A DNA stretch of 64,000 bases from Rhizobium sp. G21 (GTDB taxonomy: Bacteria > Pseudomonadota > Alphaproteobacteria > Rhizobiales > Rhizobiaceae), in the NCBI RefSeq assembly GCF_014158035.1, contig NZ_JACFXW010000001.1, positions 248,001 to 312,000 on the forward strand, written 5' to 3'. The notes beneath the pieces were generated by a model. The model made no database searches. It was not told the origin of the DNA and was given only the letters and a program-made list of their open reading frames with translations. Shown here piece after piece: positions 19,691 to 30,484 of this stretch. Within the stretch, counting starts at the first letter, position 1, and each line of letters opens with the position of its first letter. Both the position numbers and the translations under genes were made by a program.

Positions 19691-20428
19691 ATGAATAAAC
19701 TGGAAACGGTGAAGATACCCAGGCATGTCGCCATCATCATGGATGGCAATGGCCGCTGGGCTCAGAGCCGCGGACTTCCGCGCGCCATGGGCCATCGCAA
19801 GGGCGTCGAAGCCGTGCGCGAAGCCGTCCGGGTCGCCGGCGACACCGGGGTGCGTTACCTGACCCTGTTCGCCTTCTCCTCGGAGAACTGGACGCGGCCG
19901 GAAACCGAGGTCAACGAATTGATGGGGCTGCTGAAGGCCTTCATTCGTCGCGATCTCGCCGAGCTGCATGGGCAGAACGTGCGAATTCGGGTGATCGGCG
20001 CGCGGGACAATCTGCGCGGCGACATCCTGCCGCTGTTGATCGAAGCCGAGGAAACCACCAGGGCCAATACTGGCCTTACGCTGGTGATCGCCTTCAACTA
20101 CGGCGCGCGCGACGAGATCGCCCGCGCGGCCCGAAAACTCGCCGAGCAGGTGGCGGCGGGAGCGTTGCGCCCGGAGCAGATCGACGCGGTGGCGCTGGAC
20201 GGCCAACTCGACACGCAGGGCATACCGGATCCGGATCTCGTCATCCGCACGTCCGGCGAGGAGAGGCTTTCCAATTTCCTGCTCTGGCAGGCGGCCTATG
20301 CCGAATTGCTGTTCGTGCCGGAATACTGGCCGGATTTCACCCGCGAGGTGTTTTACCGGGCGCTGGCCGTCTATGCCGGCCGTGAGCGTCGCTATGGCGG
20401 CCTAGGCGCCGCTGCGGTGACGGGATGA
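19691..20428 (+). CDS. uppS: Isoprenyl transferase (undecaprenyl diphosphate synthase)
   Basis: 245 residues. Makes undecaprenyl diphosphate, the carrier lipid of peptidoglycan and polysaccharide synthesis. [27 protein letters not shown] holds the catalytic Asp and the FPP site; the C-terminus has [29 protein letters not shown]. Ends overlapping the cdsA start (ATGA). Confidence 0.96.
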   Translation: MNKLETVKIPRHVAIIMDGNGRWAQSRGLPRAMGHRKGVEAVREAVRVAGDTGVRYLTLFAFSSENWTRPETEVNELMGLLKAFIRRDLAELHGQNVRIRVIGARDNLRGDILPLLIEAEETTRANTGLTLVIAFNYGARDEIARAARKLAEQVAAGALRPEQIDAVALDGQLDTQGIPDPDLVIRTSGEERLSNFLLWQAAYAELLFVPEYWPDFTREVFYRALAVYAGRERRYGGLGAAAVTG

Positions 20429-21255
20429 CCCGGGAACTGAGATTGCGCATTCTCTCCGCGATCGTGCTCGCGCCGATCGTGCTCGTGGCGACCTGGCAGG
20501 GCGGTCTACCTTTCCGCTTGCTGTCGGCGCTGACCGGTGTGCTGATCTTCTACGAATGGTCGACGATGACGGGTCTGGCGAAAAGCCGATTCGGCTATGT
20601 CTTCGGCTGGGCGGCCACAGTGCTGATCGCTTTCGAAACGGCGTTCCGGTCGATCGAAACGGCGCTGGTGCTGCTCTTGGGCTTCAGCCTGACCGCCTTG
20701 GCGCTCGCGGCGTTGCGTCGCTCCAGTTGGTGGCTTCCCGGCGGCGTGCTCTATGCAGGTCTCTCGGCCGTGTCCCTGGCTGCGCTGCGCGGCGCCGATC
20801 GTGACGGCCTGATCACCATGCTGTTCCTGATCGCCATCGTCTGGGCGACGGACATCTTCGCCTATTTCATCGGCCGGGCCATCGGCGGTCCGAAGCTCGC
20901 TCCCGCCATTTCGCCCGGCAAGACATGGTCCGGCGCCATCGGCGGGGCCGTCTGCGCGGTGATCGCGGGTTACGGCGTGATTCTCGGGGTCGGGGAGGCT
21001 GTGAGCTTCTGGCTGATACCCGTCATTCTTCTGCTGTCGGCGGCGTCGCAGAGCGGCGACCTGTTCGAATCCTGGGTCAAGCGACGGTCCGGCGTCAAGG
21101 ATTCGAGCCGACTGATTCCGGGTCACGGCGGGGTGATGGACCGGGCCGACGGCCTGGTGGCGGCCTGCTTCCTCGCCTTTGTCGGCGGGCTGGCGCTGTC
21201 GGCGGCGAATGGCGGCTGGATCGCCGACGCCGGCAAGCTTGTGACCGGCCCCTGA
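20425..21255 (+). CDS. cdsA: Phosphatidate cytidylyltransferase
   Basis: 276 residues, several membrane segments. Makes CDP-diacylglycerol from phosphatidate and CTP. The C-terminal signature [28 protein letters not shown] matches the CTP:phosphatidate cytidylyltransferase pattern. Its ATG overlaps the uppS stop. CDP-diacylglycerol is also the lipid donor for Pcs at 33 kb. Confidence 0.95.
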   Translation: MTRELRLRILSAIVLAPIVLVATWQGGLPFRLLSALTGVLIFYEWSTMTGLAKSRFGYVFGWAATVLIAFETAFRSIETALVLLLGFSLTALALAALRRSSWWLPGGVLYAGLSAVSLAALRGADRDGLITMLFLIAIVWATDIFAYFIGRAIGGPKLAPAISPGKTWSGAIGGAVCAVIAGYGVILGVGEAVSFWLIPVILLLSAASQSGDLFESWVKRRSGVKDSSRLIPGHGGVMDRADGLVAACFLAFVGGLALSAANGGWIADAGKLVTGP

Positions 21256-21299
21256 ACGTCTTAAGTATGCGCAACCCGCTGTAAGGAGGCGCAAGCCCA

Positions 21300-22431
21300 A
21301 TGATCGTGATCGCCGATTTCTTCTCGACGCTGTTCGGATATGTCATCCCCTTTCTCGTCGTGATCTCGCTGATCGTCTTCGTGCATGAGATGGGTCACTA
21401 TCTCGTCGGGCGCTGGAGCGGCATCCGCATCCTCGCCTTTTCCTTCGGCTTCGGCCCCGAACTTGTCGGCTTCACCGACAGGCATGGCACACGCTGGAAG
21501 ATTTCGGCGATTCCCCTGGGGGATATGTGCGTTTCTATGGCGATGCGGATGCGGCGAGCTCACCCGATTTCGACGGCGTCGGCGCTCTGCCCGAATCGGA
21601 ACGCGACAAGACGTTCCTCGGCGCCGCCCTTTGGAAGCGCGCGGCCACCGTGGCGGCCGGTCCGATCGCCAACTTCATCCTGGCGATCGTCATTCTGGCC
21701 GGGATTTTCATGGCCTTCGGCAAATATGTCGCAGATCCCGTGGTCAGCGAAGTGAAACCCGGAAGCGCCGCCGCCGAAGCCGGCGTCGTCACCGGCGACA
21801 TTCTGCTGAAAATGGATGGCGAGACGGTGGAAACCTTCGACGACGTCCGTCGCTATGTCAGCGTCCGTCCCGGTTTGCCGATTTCTCTGACGATCCGGCG
21901 CGACGGCCAGGACATACCGCTGACGGTCACGCCGAAATTGACCGAGATCACCGATGGTTTCGGCAACAAGATGGAAATCGGCGTCATCGGCGTCCTGACG
22001 ACTCGAGACGCCGGGAATATGCGCACCGTCACCTATTCGCCGCTCGGCGCGGTGAAGGAAGGCGTGCGGGAGACCTGGGGAATCGTCACCGGCACGTTCG
22101 ACTACCTGTCCAACCTCGTGACGGGACGGATGTCGGCGGACCAACTGGGCGGGCCGATCCGTGTGGCGCAAACCTCGGGCCAGGTCGCGACGCTCGGGGT
22201 GGTGGCCTTGCTGCATCTCGCAGCGGTTCTGTCCGTTTCGATTGGATTGCTGAATTTGATGCCGGTTCCGGTACTTGATGGCGGCCACTTATTGTTCTAT
22301 GCGATTGAGGCCTTGCGCGGAAAGCCCTGGGGGAGGCTGCGCAGGGCGTGGCCTTCCGTATCGGAATGGCGCTGGTTTTGTCCTTGATGGTCTTCGCCAC
22401 CTGGAACGACATCACGTCTCTGATCGGTTGA
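21300..22431 (+). CDS. rseP: RIP metalloprotease RseP (site-2 protease), twice frameshifted
   Basis: About 377 residues after repair. Inner-membrane site-2 protease that cleaves anti-sigma factors and signal peptides. Zinc motif VFVHEMGHYLVG (HExxH), then a PDZ domain (EVKPGSAAAEAGVVTGDILLKMDGETVETFDDVRRYV) and the C-terminal LNLMPVPVLDGGHLL zinc ligand motif. Two breaks: at the five-G run 21518-21522 (six G would restore PLGGYVRFYGDADA) and at the three-C run 22325-22327 (one more C gives GKPLGEAAQGVAFRIGMALVLSL). Reading through both restores a standard family C-terminus ending in SLIG. Between cdsA and bamA, as in other alphaproteobacteria. Confidence 0.93.
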
Positions 22432-22620
22432 GTGGGGAATTCGGCAGGAATTTGTTTACCATAACTTCGACTGTCCGTGGCGAAACAGCCACGCATCGAA
22501 ATGAAGTAAACAGAATTTAACTGTCTCCCTTGCTTGTAAGGGAAAAGCGGTTAAAACGGCAGACGAGGACTAAGGTCGTCGTTGCTGCTGCTGTGAAGCG
22601 GAAAAAGGTAAGACGTTACA

Positions 22621-24958
22621 ATGAATGGTAGTTCGAGATTTCGGAACGCGGTTTCTGTCCTGGCTATAACAGCCAGTGTTTTGACTTCTACCGGAACTAT
22701 GGTGTTCGTCGCGCCTACTTCCGCCGAAGCCGCAGTTATTCGCAACATTGTCGTACGCGGCGCTGACCGCACCGGACCCGATGCGGTTCGCGCGCGGCGC
22801 TGACGATCGCTCCCGGCAAGAATTTCACCAATGCCGACATCGATGCGTCGATCAAGAAGCTCTATGCGACCGGTTTCTTCTCCGACGTTCGCATCAGCGT
22901 TTCCGGCGGCTCGCTGGTGGTGACGGTCAATGAAAACCAGCTGCTGAACCAGGTCGTGTTCAACGGCAACCGCAAGATCAAGGACGACAAGCTGTCCGGC
23001 ATGGTGCGCTCCCGCGCCCTCGGTCCGTATAGCCAGGCCTCGATCGAAGCCGACATTCAGGCCATCAAGAAGGCTTATGCCGACATCGGCCGTTCGGACG
23101 TCGAAGTGACCACGCAGACCGCGCCGGTGGGCCAGGGGCGCGTGAACCTCGCCTTCGTGATCAACGAAGGCGACCGCACCAAGATCGCCGACATCAACTT
23201 CACCGGCAACACGCATTACGGCGCCGGCCGCCTGCGCTCGGTCATCCTGACCAAGGAATCGGGCATCCTGTCCTTCCTGACCCGCAAGGACATCTACAAC
23301 GAGGACAAGCTGCGCGCCGACGAAGAGGCGCTGCGGCAGTTCTACTACAATCATGGTTTCGCCGACTTCCGCGTCATTTCCTCGAATGCGGTGCTCGATC
23401 CGGCGACCAACAAATACACCATCACCTTCGACGTCGATGAAGGCGAGCGCTACAACTTCGGTCCCATCAATGTCGAAAGCACCGTCGACGGCGTGAACGC
23501 CGATGACCTTCGCGGACTGACCGAAAGCGCCGAAGGCAAGACCTATCGCGCCAAGGACGTGCAGGACTCGATCAGCAAGATTTCCGAGCGCGTCGCTGCG
23601 GCCGGTTATCCCTTCGCCCGCGTGACGCCGCGCGGCAATCGCGATACGGTCAGCAAGACGATCTCGGTCGATTACCTCGTCGACCAGGGCGAGCGCGCCT
23701 ATGTCGAGCGCATCGAAATCCGCGGCAACACCAACACCCGCGATTACGTCGTTCGCCGCGAATTCGACCTGTCGGAAGGCGACGCCTTCAATCAGCAGGA
23801 AATTGCCGAAGCCAAGCGCCGTCTCGAGCGCCTGGGCTATTTCCAGTCGGTGAACATCACGACTCAGCAGGGCTCTGCCCCCGACCGCGTCGTCATCATC
23901 GTCGACGTCGTCGATCAGTCCACCGGCTCCTTCGGCATCGGCGGCGGTTACGCGACCGGTTACGACGGCGGTTTCATCGTGGAAGCCTCTGTGGAAGAGA
24001 AGAACTTCCTCGGCCGCGGCCAGTATATCCGCGTGGCTGCCGGCGGCGGCGCCTCGACGCGCAATTACTCGCTGTCTTTCACCGAGCCTTACTTCCTCGG
24101 TTATCGCCTTGCGGCCGGCTTCGACCTGTTCAAGACCGAAAACGACTATTACGACAATTACAGCTACGGCGAACAGGGCTTCTCCCTGCGCGTGGCCGCG
24201 CCGATCACCAACGACATCAGCAGCCAGTTCAAGTACACCTATCGTGAGATGCGGTACGAGGCTGACGACGAGGATATCGACGATCTGTCGAGGCCTTATC
24301 AGCGGATTGTGAACGGCAGCCCCTGGGTGACGTCCTCGGTCGCCAATACGATCACCTTCAACACGCTCGACTCGACCGTCCTGCCGCGTGAAGGCGTGTT
24401 CGCGTCGCTCACCAACGAAGTGGCCGGTCTGGGGGCGACTCCTATTTCCACAAGATCAGCGCCAAGGCGCGCAACTACTATACGCTGTCCGACGAGATGG
24501 ATCTGATCGGGTCGGTGGCCGGCACGGCGGGTCATGTGACCTCGCTCAACGGCGGCAACCTGCACGTCTTCGACCAGTTCATGCTGGGATCGAGCGACAT
24601 CCGCGGCTTTGCGAGCCAGGGACTTGGTCCGCGCGCCTACAAGAACGACGATCCGCTCGGCGGCACCACGTATTTCACCGCTTCGGCGGAAGTTACGTTC
24701 CCGCTGCCCGGCGTTCCGCAGGACTCCGGTTTCCGCGGCGGCTTCTTCATGGATGCCGGTTCGCTCTGGGGCAACGACGTGAAGGTGAAGAACAGCGACG
24801 CCCAGGGCAGCGCCTTCGCTCTGCGCGCGTCGGCCGGCGCAAGCCTGATCTGGGCGTCGCCTTTCGGCCCGTTGCGCGTCGATTATGCGATCCCCTTCAT
24901 GAAGGAAGATTTCGACGAGCAGCAGCGCCTGAAGTTCGGCATCTCCAGTTCGTTCTAA
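22621..24958 (+). CDS. bamA: Outer membrane assembly factor BamA, twice frameshifted
   Basis: About 779 residues. Outer-membrane beta-barrel that inserts other barrels. Signal peptide ends at SAEA, then POTRA domains (IRNIVVRGADRTG; VFNGNRKIKDDKL; INFTGNTHYGAG; INVESTVDGVN; IEIRGNTNTRDYVVRREFDLSEGDAFN), then a barrel with GIGGGYATGYDGG, SLSFTEPYFLGYRL and QFMLGSSDIRGF (loop-6 RGF). Ends KFGISSSF with the C-terminal Phe signal. Breaks: near 22791-22800 (a CG-rich run before LTIAPGKNFTNADIDASIK) and at 24431-24435, where five G should be six (GLGGDSYFH). An essential gene, so these are probably sequence errors. Confidence 0.95.
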
Positions 24959-25012
24959 TGTCTTGACGGTCGGCCGCGCCCGGTGTTCGCGCCGGGCGGG
25001 GCCGCATGGTGT

Positions 25013-26071
25013 ATGATGACCCATTCGGAATTTTTTCCGCCACATGGGGGCGTGCGGCTGGATGATCTGGCCGCTGCCCTCAATTTGCGCTTGGCCGACA
25101 GCGAGTCCGGCGCGTTGACCGTGACCGGCGTGGCGCCGGTCCATCGCGCCAGGCAGGGCGACATCTGCTATATCCTTTCCCGGAAGAACAAGGCCGAACT
25201 GGAAACCTGCCAGGCGACGGCCATCATCTGCGACGAGGCGCTGGCATCGATCATTCCGGCGCATATCGCGGTGCTGACCACGGCGCATGCGCAGACTGCC
25301 TTCGCCAAGGCGGGTAATCTCCTGCATCCGGCGGCGAGCCGGCCATTGCCGACAACGGCGGGCGAGGGGGTGCATCCGGCATCCTTCGTCGATCCCACCG
25401 CCGTTCTCGAAGACGGCGTCACCGTCGAGCCGATGGCGGTCGTCGGCGCGGGCGCCCATATTGGGTCGGGCACCCGGATCGGGGCCGGCGCGGTCGTCGG
25501 GCCAGAGGTCAAGATCGGTCGCGACTGCACAATCGCATCCGGCGCAACGGTGCTGTGCGCCTATCTCGGCAATCGGGTGATCATCCATAACGGCGCGCGG
25601 ATCGGCCAGGACGGTTTCGGCTATGCGCCGGGTCCGGCCGGCATGATCAAGATCGCGCAGATCGGCCGGGTGATCATCCAGGACGATGTCGAAATCGGCG
25701 CCAACACCTGCATCGATCGCGGCGCGATGGACGACACGGTGATCGGCGAAGGCTCCAAAATCGACAACCTCGTGATGATCGGCCACAATGTCCGCATCGG
25801 GCGTCATGTGGCGATCGTGTCGCAGGTCGGCATCGCCGGCAGCGCCCGCATCGGCGACGGCGTGCAGATCGGCGGCCAGACGGGCGTCAACGGCCATATC
25901 GAAATCGGCGCCGGGGCCAAGATCGCCGCCATGAGCGGCGTGGCGGCGGATGTGCCGCCGGGGCAAATCTACGGCGGCGTGCCCGCGCGGCCCTACAAGG
26001 ACTTCATGCGCGACATGGGCGAGATCCTGCTGCGCTCCAGATCAGGCAAAAAGGGGGATTCCGGCAAATGA
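25013..26071 (+). CDS. lpxD: UDP-3-O-(3-hydroxyacyl)glucosamine N-acyltransferase
   Basis: 352 residues. Third step of lipid A synthesis. N-terminal uridine-binding part [18 protein letters not shown], then a left-handed beta-helix of hexapeptide repeats ([20 protein letters not shown]) with catalytic His in [22 protein letters not shown] at 25013 or 25016; the longer frame from 24983 is not supported. Stop overlaps the fabZ ATG. Confidence 0.94.
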   Translation: MMTHSEFFPPHGGVRLDDLAAALNLRLADSESGALTVTGVAPVHRARQGDICYILSRKNKAELETCQATAIICDEALASIIPAHIAVLTTAHAQTAFAKAGNLLHPAASRPLPTTAGEGVHPASFVDPTAVLEDGVTVEPMAVVGAGAHIGSGTRIGAGAVVGPEVKIGRDCTIASGATVLCAYLGNRVIIHNGARIGQDGFGYAPGPAGMIKIAQIGRVIIQDDVEIGANTCIDRGAMDDTVIGEGSKIDNLVMIGHNVRIGRHVAIVSQVGIAGSARIGDGVQIGGQTGVNGHIEIGAGAKIAAMSGVAADVPPGQIYGGVPARPYKDFMRDMGEILLRSRSGKKGDSGK

Positions 26072-26532
26072 GCGAGGAGACGAAAGTTCTCACATCGATC
26101 GATGTTTTGGAGATCATGAAACTCCTGCCGCATCGTTATCCGTTTCTGCTCGTCGACAAGATCATCGACATCGACGGCGACGACTCGGCGATCGGCGTCA
26201 AGAACGTCACTTTCAACGAGCCGCAGTTCCAGGGGCATTTCCCGGAACAGCCGATCATGCCCGGCGTGCTGCTCATCGAGGCGATGGCGCAGACGGCAGG
26301 CGCTATCTGCGCGCTGAAGACTGGCGGCAAGGCCAATCTGGTCTACTTCATGACCATCGACAACGCCCGCTTCCGCAAGCCGGTGGTGCCCGGCGACCGC
26401 GTCGAGTTCCACGTCGTCAAGCAGAAGCAGCGCGGCAACATCTGGAAGTATCACTGCGACGCCAAGGTCGACGGCGTGCTCGTCGCCGAGGCCGATGTCG
26501 GCGCCATGATGGTGGCCAAGGATAAAGCATGA
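26068..26532 (+). CDS. fabZ: 3-hydroxyacyl-ACP dehydratase FabZ
   Basis: 154 residues. Dehydrates 3-hydroxyacyl-ACP in fatty acid synthesis, competing with LpxA for the same substrate. Hot-dog fold with [14 protein letters not shown] (catalytic His), [22 protein letters not shown] (catalytic Glu helix). ATG overlaps the lpxD stop, stop overlaps the lpxA ATG. Confidence 0.97.
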   Translation: MSEETKVLTSIDVLEIMKLLPHRYPFLLVDKIIDIDGDDSAIGVKNVTFNEPQFQGHFPEQPIMPGVLLIEAMAQTAGAICALKTGGKANLVYFMTIDNARFRKPVVPGDRVEFHVVKQKQRGNIWKYHCDAKVDGVLVAEADVGAMMVAKDKA

Positions 26533-27343
26533 CAAGCATCTCCCCGTCCGCCCGCATTCATTCGATGGCGATCGTCGAGGACGGCGCCGTCATCGGCGAC
26601 GATTGCGAGATCGGTCCGTTCTGCCGGGTCGGTTCGCAGGTCGTGCTGGGCCAGGGGTTCGACTGCTTTCCAACGCCGTGGTCACCGGCAAGACCACGAT
26701 CGGCAAGGGATGCGTCATCCATCCCATGGCGGTGATCGGCGGCGTGTCGCAGAGCCTGCACGAAGCCGGTGAGGACTCGGTTCTCATCGTCGGCGACAAC
26801 TGCACCATGCGCGAAGGCGTGACGATGAACGCCGGCACGGTGGGCGGCGGCGGCGTGACCTCCGTAGGCGACAATTGCCTGTTTCTCGCCAACAGCCATG
26901 TGGCGCATGACTGCCGCCTGGGCGACAACATCATCCTGTCGAACAATGTCATGCTGGCGGGCCATGTCCGCGTCGAGGATCGCGTGATCCTGTCGGGCGG
27001 CTGCGCCGTGCACCAGTTCACCCGGATCGGCCGTCAGGCCTTCGTGGGCGGGCTGACGGGCGTCGCCTACGACGTGATCCCCTTCGGCATGATCAACGGC
27101 AATCCGGGCGTGTTGAGCGGGCTGAACATCGTCGGCATGAGCCGGGCCGGCATCGCGCGCGAGACGATCCATCGCGTCCGCCGCGCCTACAAGGACATTT
27201 TCGAGAGCGAGGAAGCGGTGCGCGTCGCCGCCGCCCGCATTCGCGACGACTATCTCGATTGCCCCGAAGTGATCGAAATCCTCGATTTCATCGCCGCCGA
27301 TTCGGATCGCGCTTTGTCGTCGCCGAACCGCATCAAGGGTTGA
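26529..27343 (+). CDS. lpxA: UDP-N-acetylglucosamine O-acyltransferase, frameshifted
   Basis: About 271 residues after repair. First step of lipid A synthesis. Beta-helix repeats plus C-terminal helices. Catalytic His lies in [18 protein letters not shown], and the family [14 protein letters not shown] is present. The break is in the four-G run 26654-26657: QVVLGQG then [18 protein letters not shown] in the next frame; a fifth G restores it. ATG at 26529 overlaps fabZ. Confidence 0.93.
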
Positions 27344-27351
27344 CGGCTCAG

Positions 27352-28224
27352 ATGGTCGGGGCGGGCGACAAGGGCCGGCTGGCGATCATCGCAGGCAGCG
27401 GAAAGCTTCCCCAATATGTGGCCGATGCGGCGTCCGTCGCCGGCGAAAAGCCGTTCATATTTGCGCTGCAAGGCGAAGCGGACGGCGATTGGTCGGCCTA
27501 TGACCATGTCGCGATCGGACTCGGCGACATCGCCCGCTTCAAGCGCATGGCCGAGGAACTGGGCGTCGACAGGATCATCATGTCGGGCGGCGTCTCCCGG
27601 CGACCGCCGATCCGCGAGGTGAGGCTCGGCTGGGCTGGACTCGTCAAGATTCCCGGCGTGATCCGCAAGCTCACCGGCGGCGGCGACAATACGGTGCTGA
27701 CCGCCGTCATCGAATTTCTGGAGGCGCCCGGCCGTCGCGTCATCGGCGCCCATGAGGTCGCGCCGGATCTTCTCGCCCAGACCGGTTCGCTCGGCGCGAT
27801 TGCCCCGGATGACGCCGCGCGCAAGGATATCGCCGCGGCCGTGCGCGCGGCCCGGTTGATCGGCGCGCTCGACATCGGCCAAGGCGCGATCGCCGTCGGC
27901 GGCCGCGTCGTGGCGTTGGAGGGGCCCGAGGGCACCGACGCGATGGTCGCCCGGGTGCGGGATCTCAAGGCGGCGGGCCGCGTCTCCGCGAAACGCAAGG
28001 GTGTGCTGGTGAAACTCTGCAAGCCCGGCCAGGACATGCGCGTCGACCTGCCGTCGGCGGGTCTCCGCACGGTGACGGCGGCGGCGGAAGCAGGACTGGC
28101 GGGCATCGCGCTCGAGGCCGGCCGCTCGCTGCTGCTCGACGCGGCCGAGGCACGGGCGCTCGCCGACCGGCTGGGCGTCTTCGTGTTCGGGCTCGAGCCA
28201 GAAATCGGGGAGGGCGGCGCATGA
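27352..28224 (+). CDS. lpxI: UDP-2,3-diacylglucosamine diphosphatase LpxI
   Basis: 290 residues. LpxI-type (formerly DUF1009) pyrophosphatase that makes lipid X from UDP-diacylglucosamine, the alphaproteobacterial alternative to LpxH. Segments: GRLAIIAGSGKLPQYVADAA, RIIMSGGVSRRPPIREVRLGW, GGDNTVLTAVIEFLE, ALDIGQGAIAVGGRVVALEGPEGTDAMVARV and GVLVKLCKPGQDMRVDLPSAGLRTV. ATG 27352; a TTG at 27340 overlaps the lpxA end and is a possible alternative start. Confidence 0.93.
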   Translation: MVGAGDKGRLAIIAGSGKLPQYVADAASVAGEKPFIFALQGEADGDWSAYDHVAIGLGDIARFKRMAEELGVDRIIMSGGVSRRPPIREVRLGWAGLVKIPGVIRKLTGGGDNTVLTAVIEFLEAPGRRVIGAHEVAPDLLAQTGSLGAIAPDDAARKDIAAAVRAARLIGALDIGQGAIAVGGRVVALEGPEGTDAMVARVRDLKAAGRVSAKRKGVLVKLCKPGQDMRVDLPSAGLRTVTAAAEAGLAGIALEAGRSLLLDAAEARALADRLGVFVFGLEPEIGEGGA

Positions 28225-29390
28225 GACCGCTTCGCATCGGCATCGTCGCTGGCGAGTCTTCCGGCGACCTGCTGGGCGCGGACCTGGTCGCGGCGGTGAA
28301 GACGCAGAGCGGTCGGCCGGTCGAACTGGTGGGCGTGGGCGGTCCGGCGCTCACCCGCGAAGGTCTTGCTTCCGTCTTCGAATTCTCGGAAATTTCGATC
28401 ATGGGCTTCGTCGCCGTGATCAAGAAACTGCCGCGCCTGCTGTCGCTGATCCGCAGGACGGCCGACGCGATCATCGCCGCAAAGCCCGATGTGCTGGTGA
28501 TCGTCGACAGTCCGGATTTCACCCATCGCGTCGCCAAGCGCGTGCGCAAGGCGCTGCCCGATCTGCCGGTGGTGGACTATGTCTGCCCCAGCGTCTGGGC
28601 CTGGAAGGAATACCGCGCCGCGGCTATGCGCGCCTATGTCGACCATGTGCTGGCGGTGCTGCCGTTCGAACCCGAGGTGATGCGCCGCCTCGGCGGACCC
28701 GAGACCACCTATATCGGCCACCGGCTTCGCTATCTGCCGCAGGTGCTTTCGGCCAGGGCGGCCAACGAGGCCCGCTGGGACGCGGCAGAGCCGGCGCGGA
28801 AGACCGTGCTGTTGCTGCCGGGCTCCCGCAGCCATGAGGTGAAGCGCCTTCTGCCGATCTTTGGCGAGACGGCGCGCCAGATGCGCGCCGCCGATCCTGA
28901 TGCGCGCTTCGTCATCGCTACAGTGCCGCATAAGGAAGAGATGGTCCGCTCAATCATTGCCGATTGGGAGGAGAAGCCCGAGATCTTCGTCGGCGAAGAG
29001 AGCAAATGGGCGGCCTTTTCCAGCGCCGATGTCGCGCTGGCCGCCTCCGGCACCGTGCTGCTCGAACTGGCGCTCTGCGGCATACCGACCATTTCCACGT
29101 ACAAGACCGATGTGCTGATCCGACTGGTGCTCAACCGCATCAAGGTCTGGAGCGCGGCGCTGCCGAACCTGATCGCCGATCGCCCGGTCATTCCCGAATA
29201 TTTCGACGAGTTCATTCGGCCCTCGATGCTGGCGCGGTCGCTGGCGCAATTGATGCGCCCCTCCCTGGACAGGACAGCGATGCTCGCCGGGTTCCGTGAT
29301 GTTTTCGACCGCATGACGGCGAGGCGGCTTCCGGCCGAGGTCGCCGCCGAGATTGTGCTTGCGAAAATCAGCGAGAAGTTGAAAAATTAA
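28221..29390 (+). CDS. lpxB: Lipid-A-disaccharide synthase
   Basis: 389 residues. Condenses lipid X with UDP-diacylglucosamine. GT-B glycosyltransferase of family GT19: IGIVAGESSGDLLGADLVAAVK, VIVDSPDFTHRVAKRVRKALPDLPVVDYVCPSVWAWKEYRA and LLLPGSRSHEVKRLLP, with LAASGTVLLELALCGIPTISTYKTD. ATG overlaps the lpxI stop. Last gene of the envelope operon. Confidence 0.96.
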   Translation: MRPLRIGIVAGESSGDLLGADLVAAVKTQSGRPVELVGVGGPALTREGLASVFEFSEISIMGFVAVIKKLPRLLSLIRRTADAIIAAKPDVLVIVDSPDFTHRVAKRVRKALPDLPVVDYVCPSVWAWKEYRAAAMRAYVDHVLAVLPFEPEVMRRLGGPETTYIGHRLRYLPQVLSARAANEARWDAAEPARKTVLLLPGSRSHEVKRLLPIFGETARQMRAADPDARFVIATVPHKEEMVRSIIADWEEKPEIFVGEESKWAAFSSADVALAASGTVLLELALCGIPTISTYKTDVLIRLVLNRIKVWSAALPNLIADRPVIPEYFDEFIRPSMLARSLAQLMRPSLDRTAMLAGFRDVFDRMTARRLPAEVAAEIVLAKISEKLKN

Positions 29391-29444
29391 CCCTTTCCAA
29401 TCAGGCACATGGCGCAAATCGGATATTGCGACGCGGCAGAATTC

Positions 29445-29473
29445 TTGACTTTTTGTGCGCTGCACCTAAGTAT
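29445..29473 (+). promoter_or_regulatory. Candidate phasin promoter with a GTGC-N3-GCAC palindrome
   Basis: TTGACT at 29445-29450, 17 bases of spacing, AAGTAT at 29468-29473, upstream of the phasin ATG at 29506. Between the boxes is GTGCGCTGCAC, an inverted GTGC-N3-GCAC of the TGC-N3-GCA type used by PhaR-like phasin repressors in other alphaproteobacteria. Its position in the promoter would block polymerase. Confidence 0.45.
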
Positions 29474-29505
29474 TAGCAGCAACGGAAATGGGAAGGAGAC
29501 CATTC

Positions 29506-29889
29506 ATGTTCAAATTCGACGACGCCAATATGTTCGGCAAGGACGCCATGGACAAGATGCTGAAAAGCTATTCGACCACGGCCAAGGGCTTCCAGGCGAT
29601 CGCCTCGGAGACCAGCGAATACTCCAAGAAGTCCTTCGAATCCGCCGTCGCCCATATGCAGGCGCTGATGGGCGTGAAGAGCTTCGAAGCCGCCATCGAA
29701 CTGCAGACCAATTTCACCAAATCGGCGCTCGAAGGTTATGTGTCGGAAATGACCAAGCTCAGCGAGATGTACGCCGATCTGGCCAAGGACGCCTACAAGC
29801 CGGTGGAGAACGTGGTTCCCGCCGCAGCCGAAATCGTCAAGACGAAGGCCGAGAAGATGACCAGCGCCGCCGCTTCGGCCGCCGCCTGA
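29506..29889 (+). CDS. Phasin family protein
   Basis: 127 residues, mostly alpha-helical and amphipathic. Covers the surface of polyhydroxybutyrate granules. FDDANMFGKDAMDKMLKSYSTTAKGFQAIASETSEYSKKSFESAVAHMQALMGVKSFEAAIELQTNFTKSALEGYVSEMTKLSEMYADLAKDAYKPVE is typical; an Ala-rich tail follows. ATG 29506 has GAAGGAG upstream. Together with the PHB depolymerase-family gene at 1.1 kb this suggests PHB storage, though no synthase is in this window. Confidence 0.9.
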   Translation: MFKFDDANMFGKDAMDKMLKSYSTTAKGFQAIASETSEYSKKSFESAVAHMQALMGVKSFEAAIELQTNFTKSALEGYVSEMTKLSEMYADLAKDAYKPVENVVPAAAEIVKTKAEKMTSAAASAAA

Positions 29890-29913
29890 TCATTCCGACT
29901 TCAACGTTTCGCC

Positions 29914-29941
29914 GGCCGCTCCTTTCAGGGGCGGCCTTTTT
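29914..29941 (+). terminator. Rho-independent terminator after phasin
   Basis: GGCCGC / GCGGCC arms with an extended TCC...GGG part around TTTCA, then TTTTT. Confidence 0.85.
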
Positions 29942-30120
29942 CGTTTGCGCTCGGTCAAAAGCGTGGACCATCAGGCGCACGACGTCATTTCCGGTAAAGC
30001 CTGGTTAATTATTATTGCGGCCTGATGAAAGGGCCTTAAAATGGCGCTTCGGGACACCACATAGTGCGTTGCATTCCGACTTGGGATGCAGTCGCAGTTA
30101 CGGCAGGTTTTACGGCACAC

Positions 30121-30474
30121 ATGAATATCCACGCATACCGCATGCAGGGCGAAGGCGAACGGGACGGGTTCTCTGGCAACAAGGGCACCTCCGTGATCAC
30201 GCGCGTTCAGCCCAAGGTCAAAAAACCCAGCCTTTACCGCGTCTTGCTTTTGAATGACGACTACACGCCGATGGACTTCGTCATCCACGTCCTCGAGCGT
30301 TTTTTTCAGAAAGACAAGGAAGCCGCCACGCGCATCATGCTCCAGGTTCACAACCACGGTGTGGGTGAGTGCGGCGTCTACACCTATGAAGTCGCGGAAA
30401 CGAAGGTGATGCAGGTCATGGATTTCGCCCGCGAGCATCAGCATCCCCTGCAATGCGTCATGGAAAAGAAATGA
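30121..30474 (+). CDS. clpS: ATP-dependent Clp protease adaptor ClpS
   Basis: 117 residues from ATG 30121; ATG 30142 is possible too. Binds N-degron substrates and ClpA. Core: [84 protein letters not shown], where NDDYTPM and the H-x-H/G-x-G-x-C-G region form the N-end residue pocket. N-terminal 30-40 residues are variable. Sits 11 bases before clpA. Confidence 0.95.
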   Translation: MNIHAYRMQGEGERDGFSGNKGTSVITRVQPKVKKPSLYRVLLLNDDYTPMDFVIHVLERFFQKDKEAATRIMLQVHNHGVGECGVYTYEVAETKVMQVMDFAREHQHPLQCVMEKK

Positions 30475-30484
30475 GGTTCTGATC

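Noticed and set aside
21500-24440. Programmed frameshifting in rseP and bamA
   Set aside because: The same type of break occurs in many unrelated genes in the window, so sequence error is simpler.
24299-25966. 555-residue open frame on the minus strand
   Set aside because: Antisense to the bamA end and lpxD; no motif.
29409-30008. 199-residue frame overlapping the phasin gene
   Set aside because: Out-of-frame reading of the phasin gene and its terminator.
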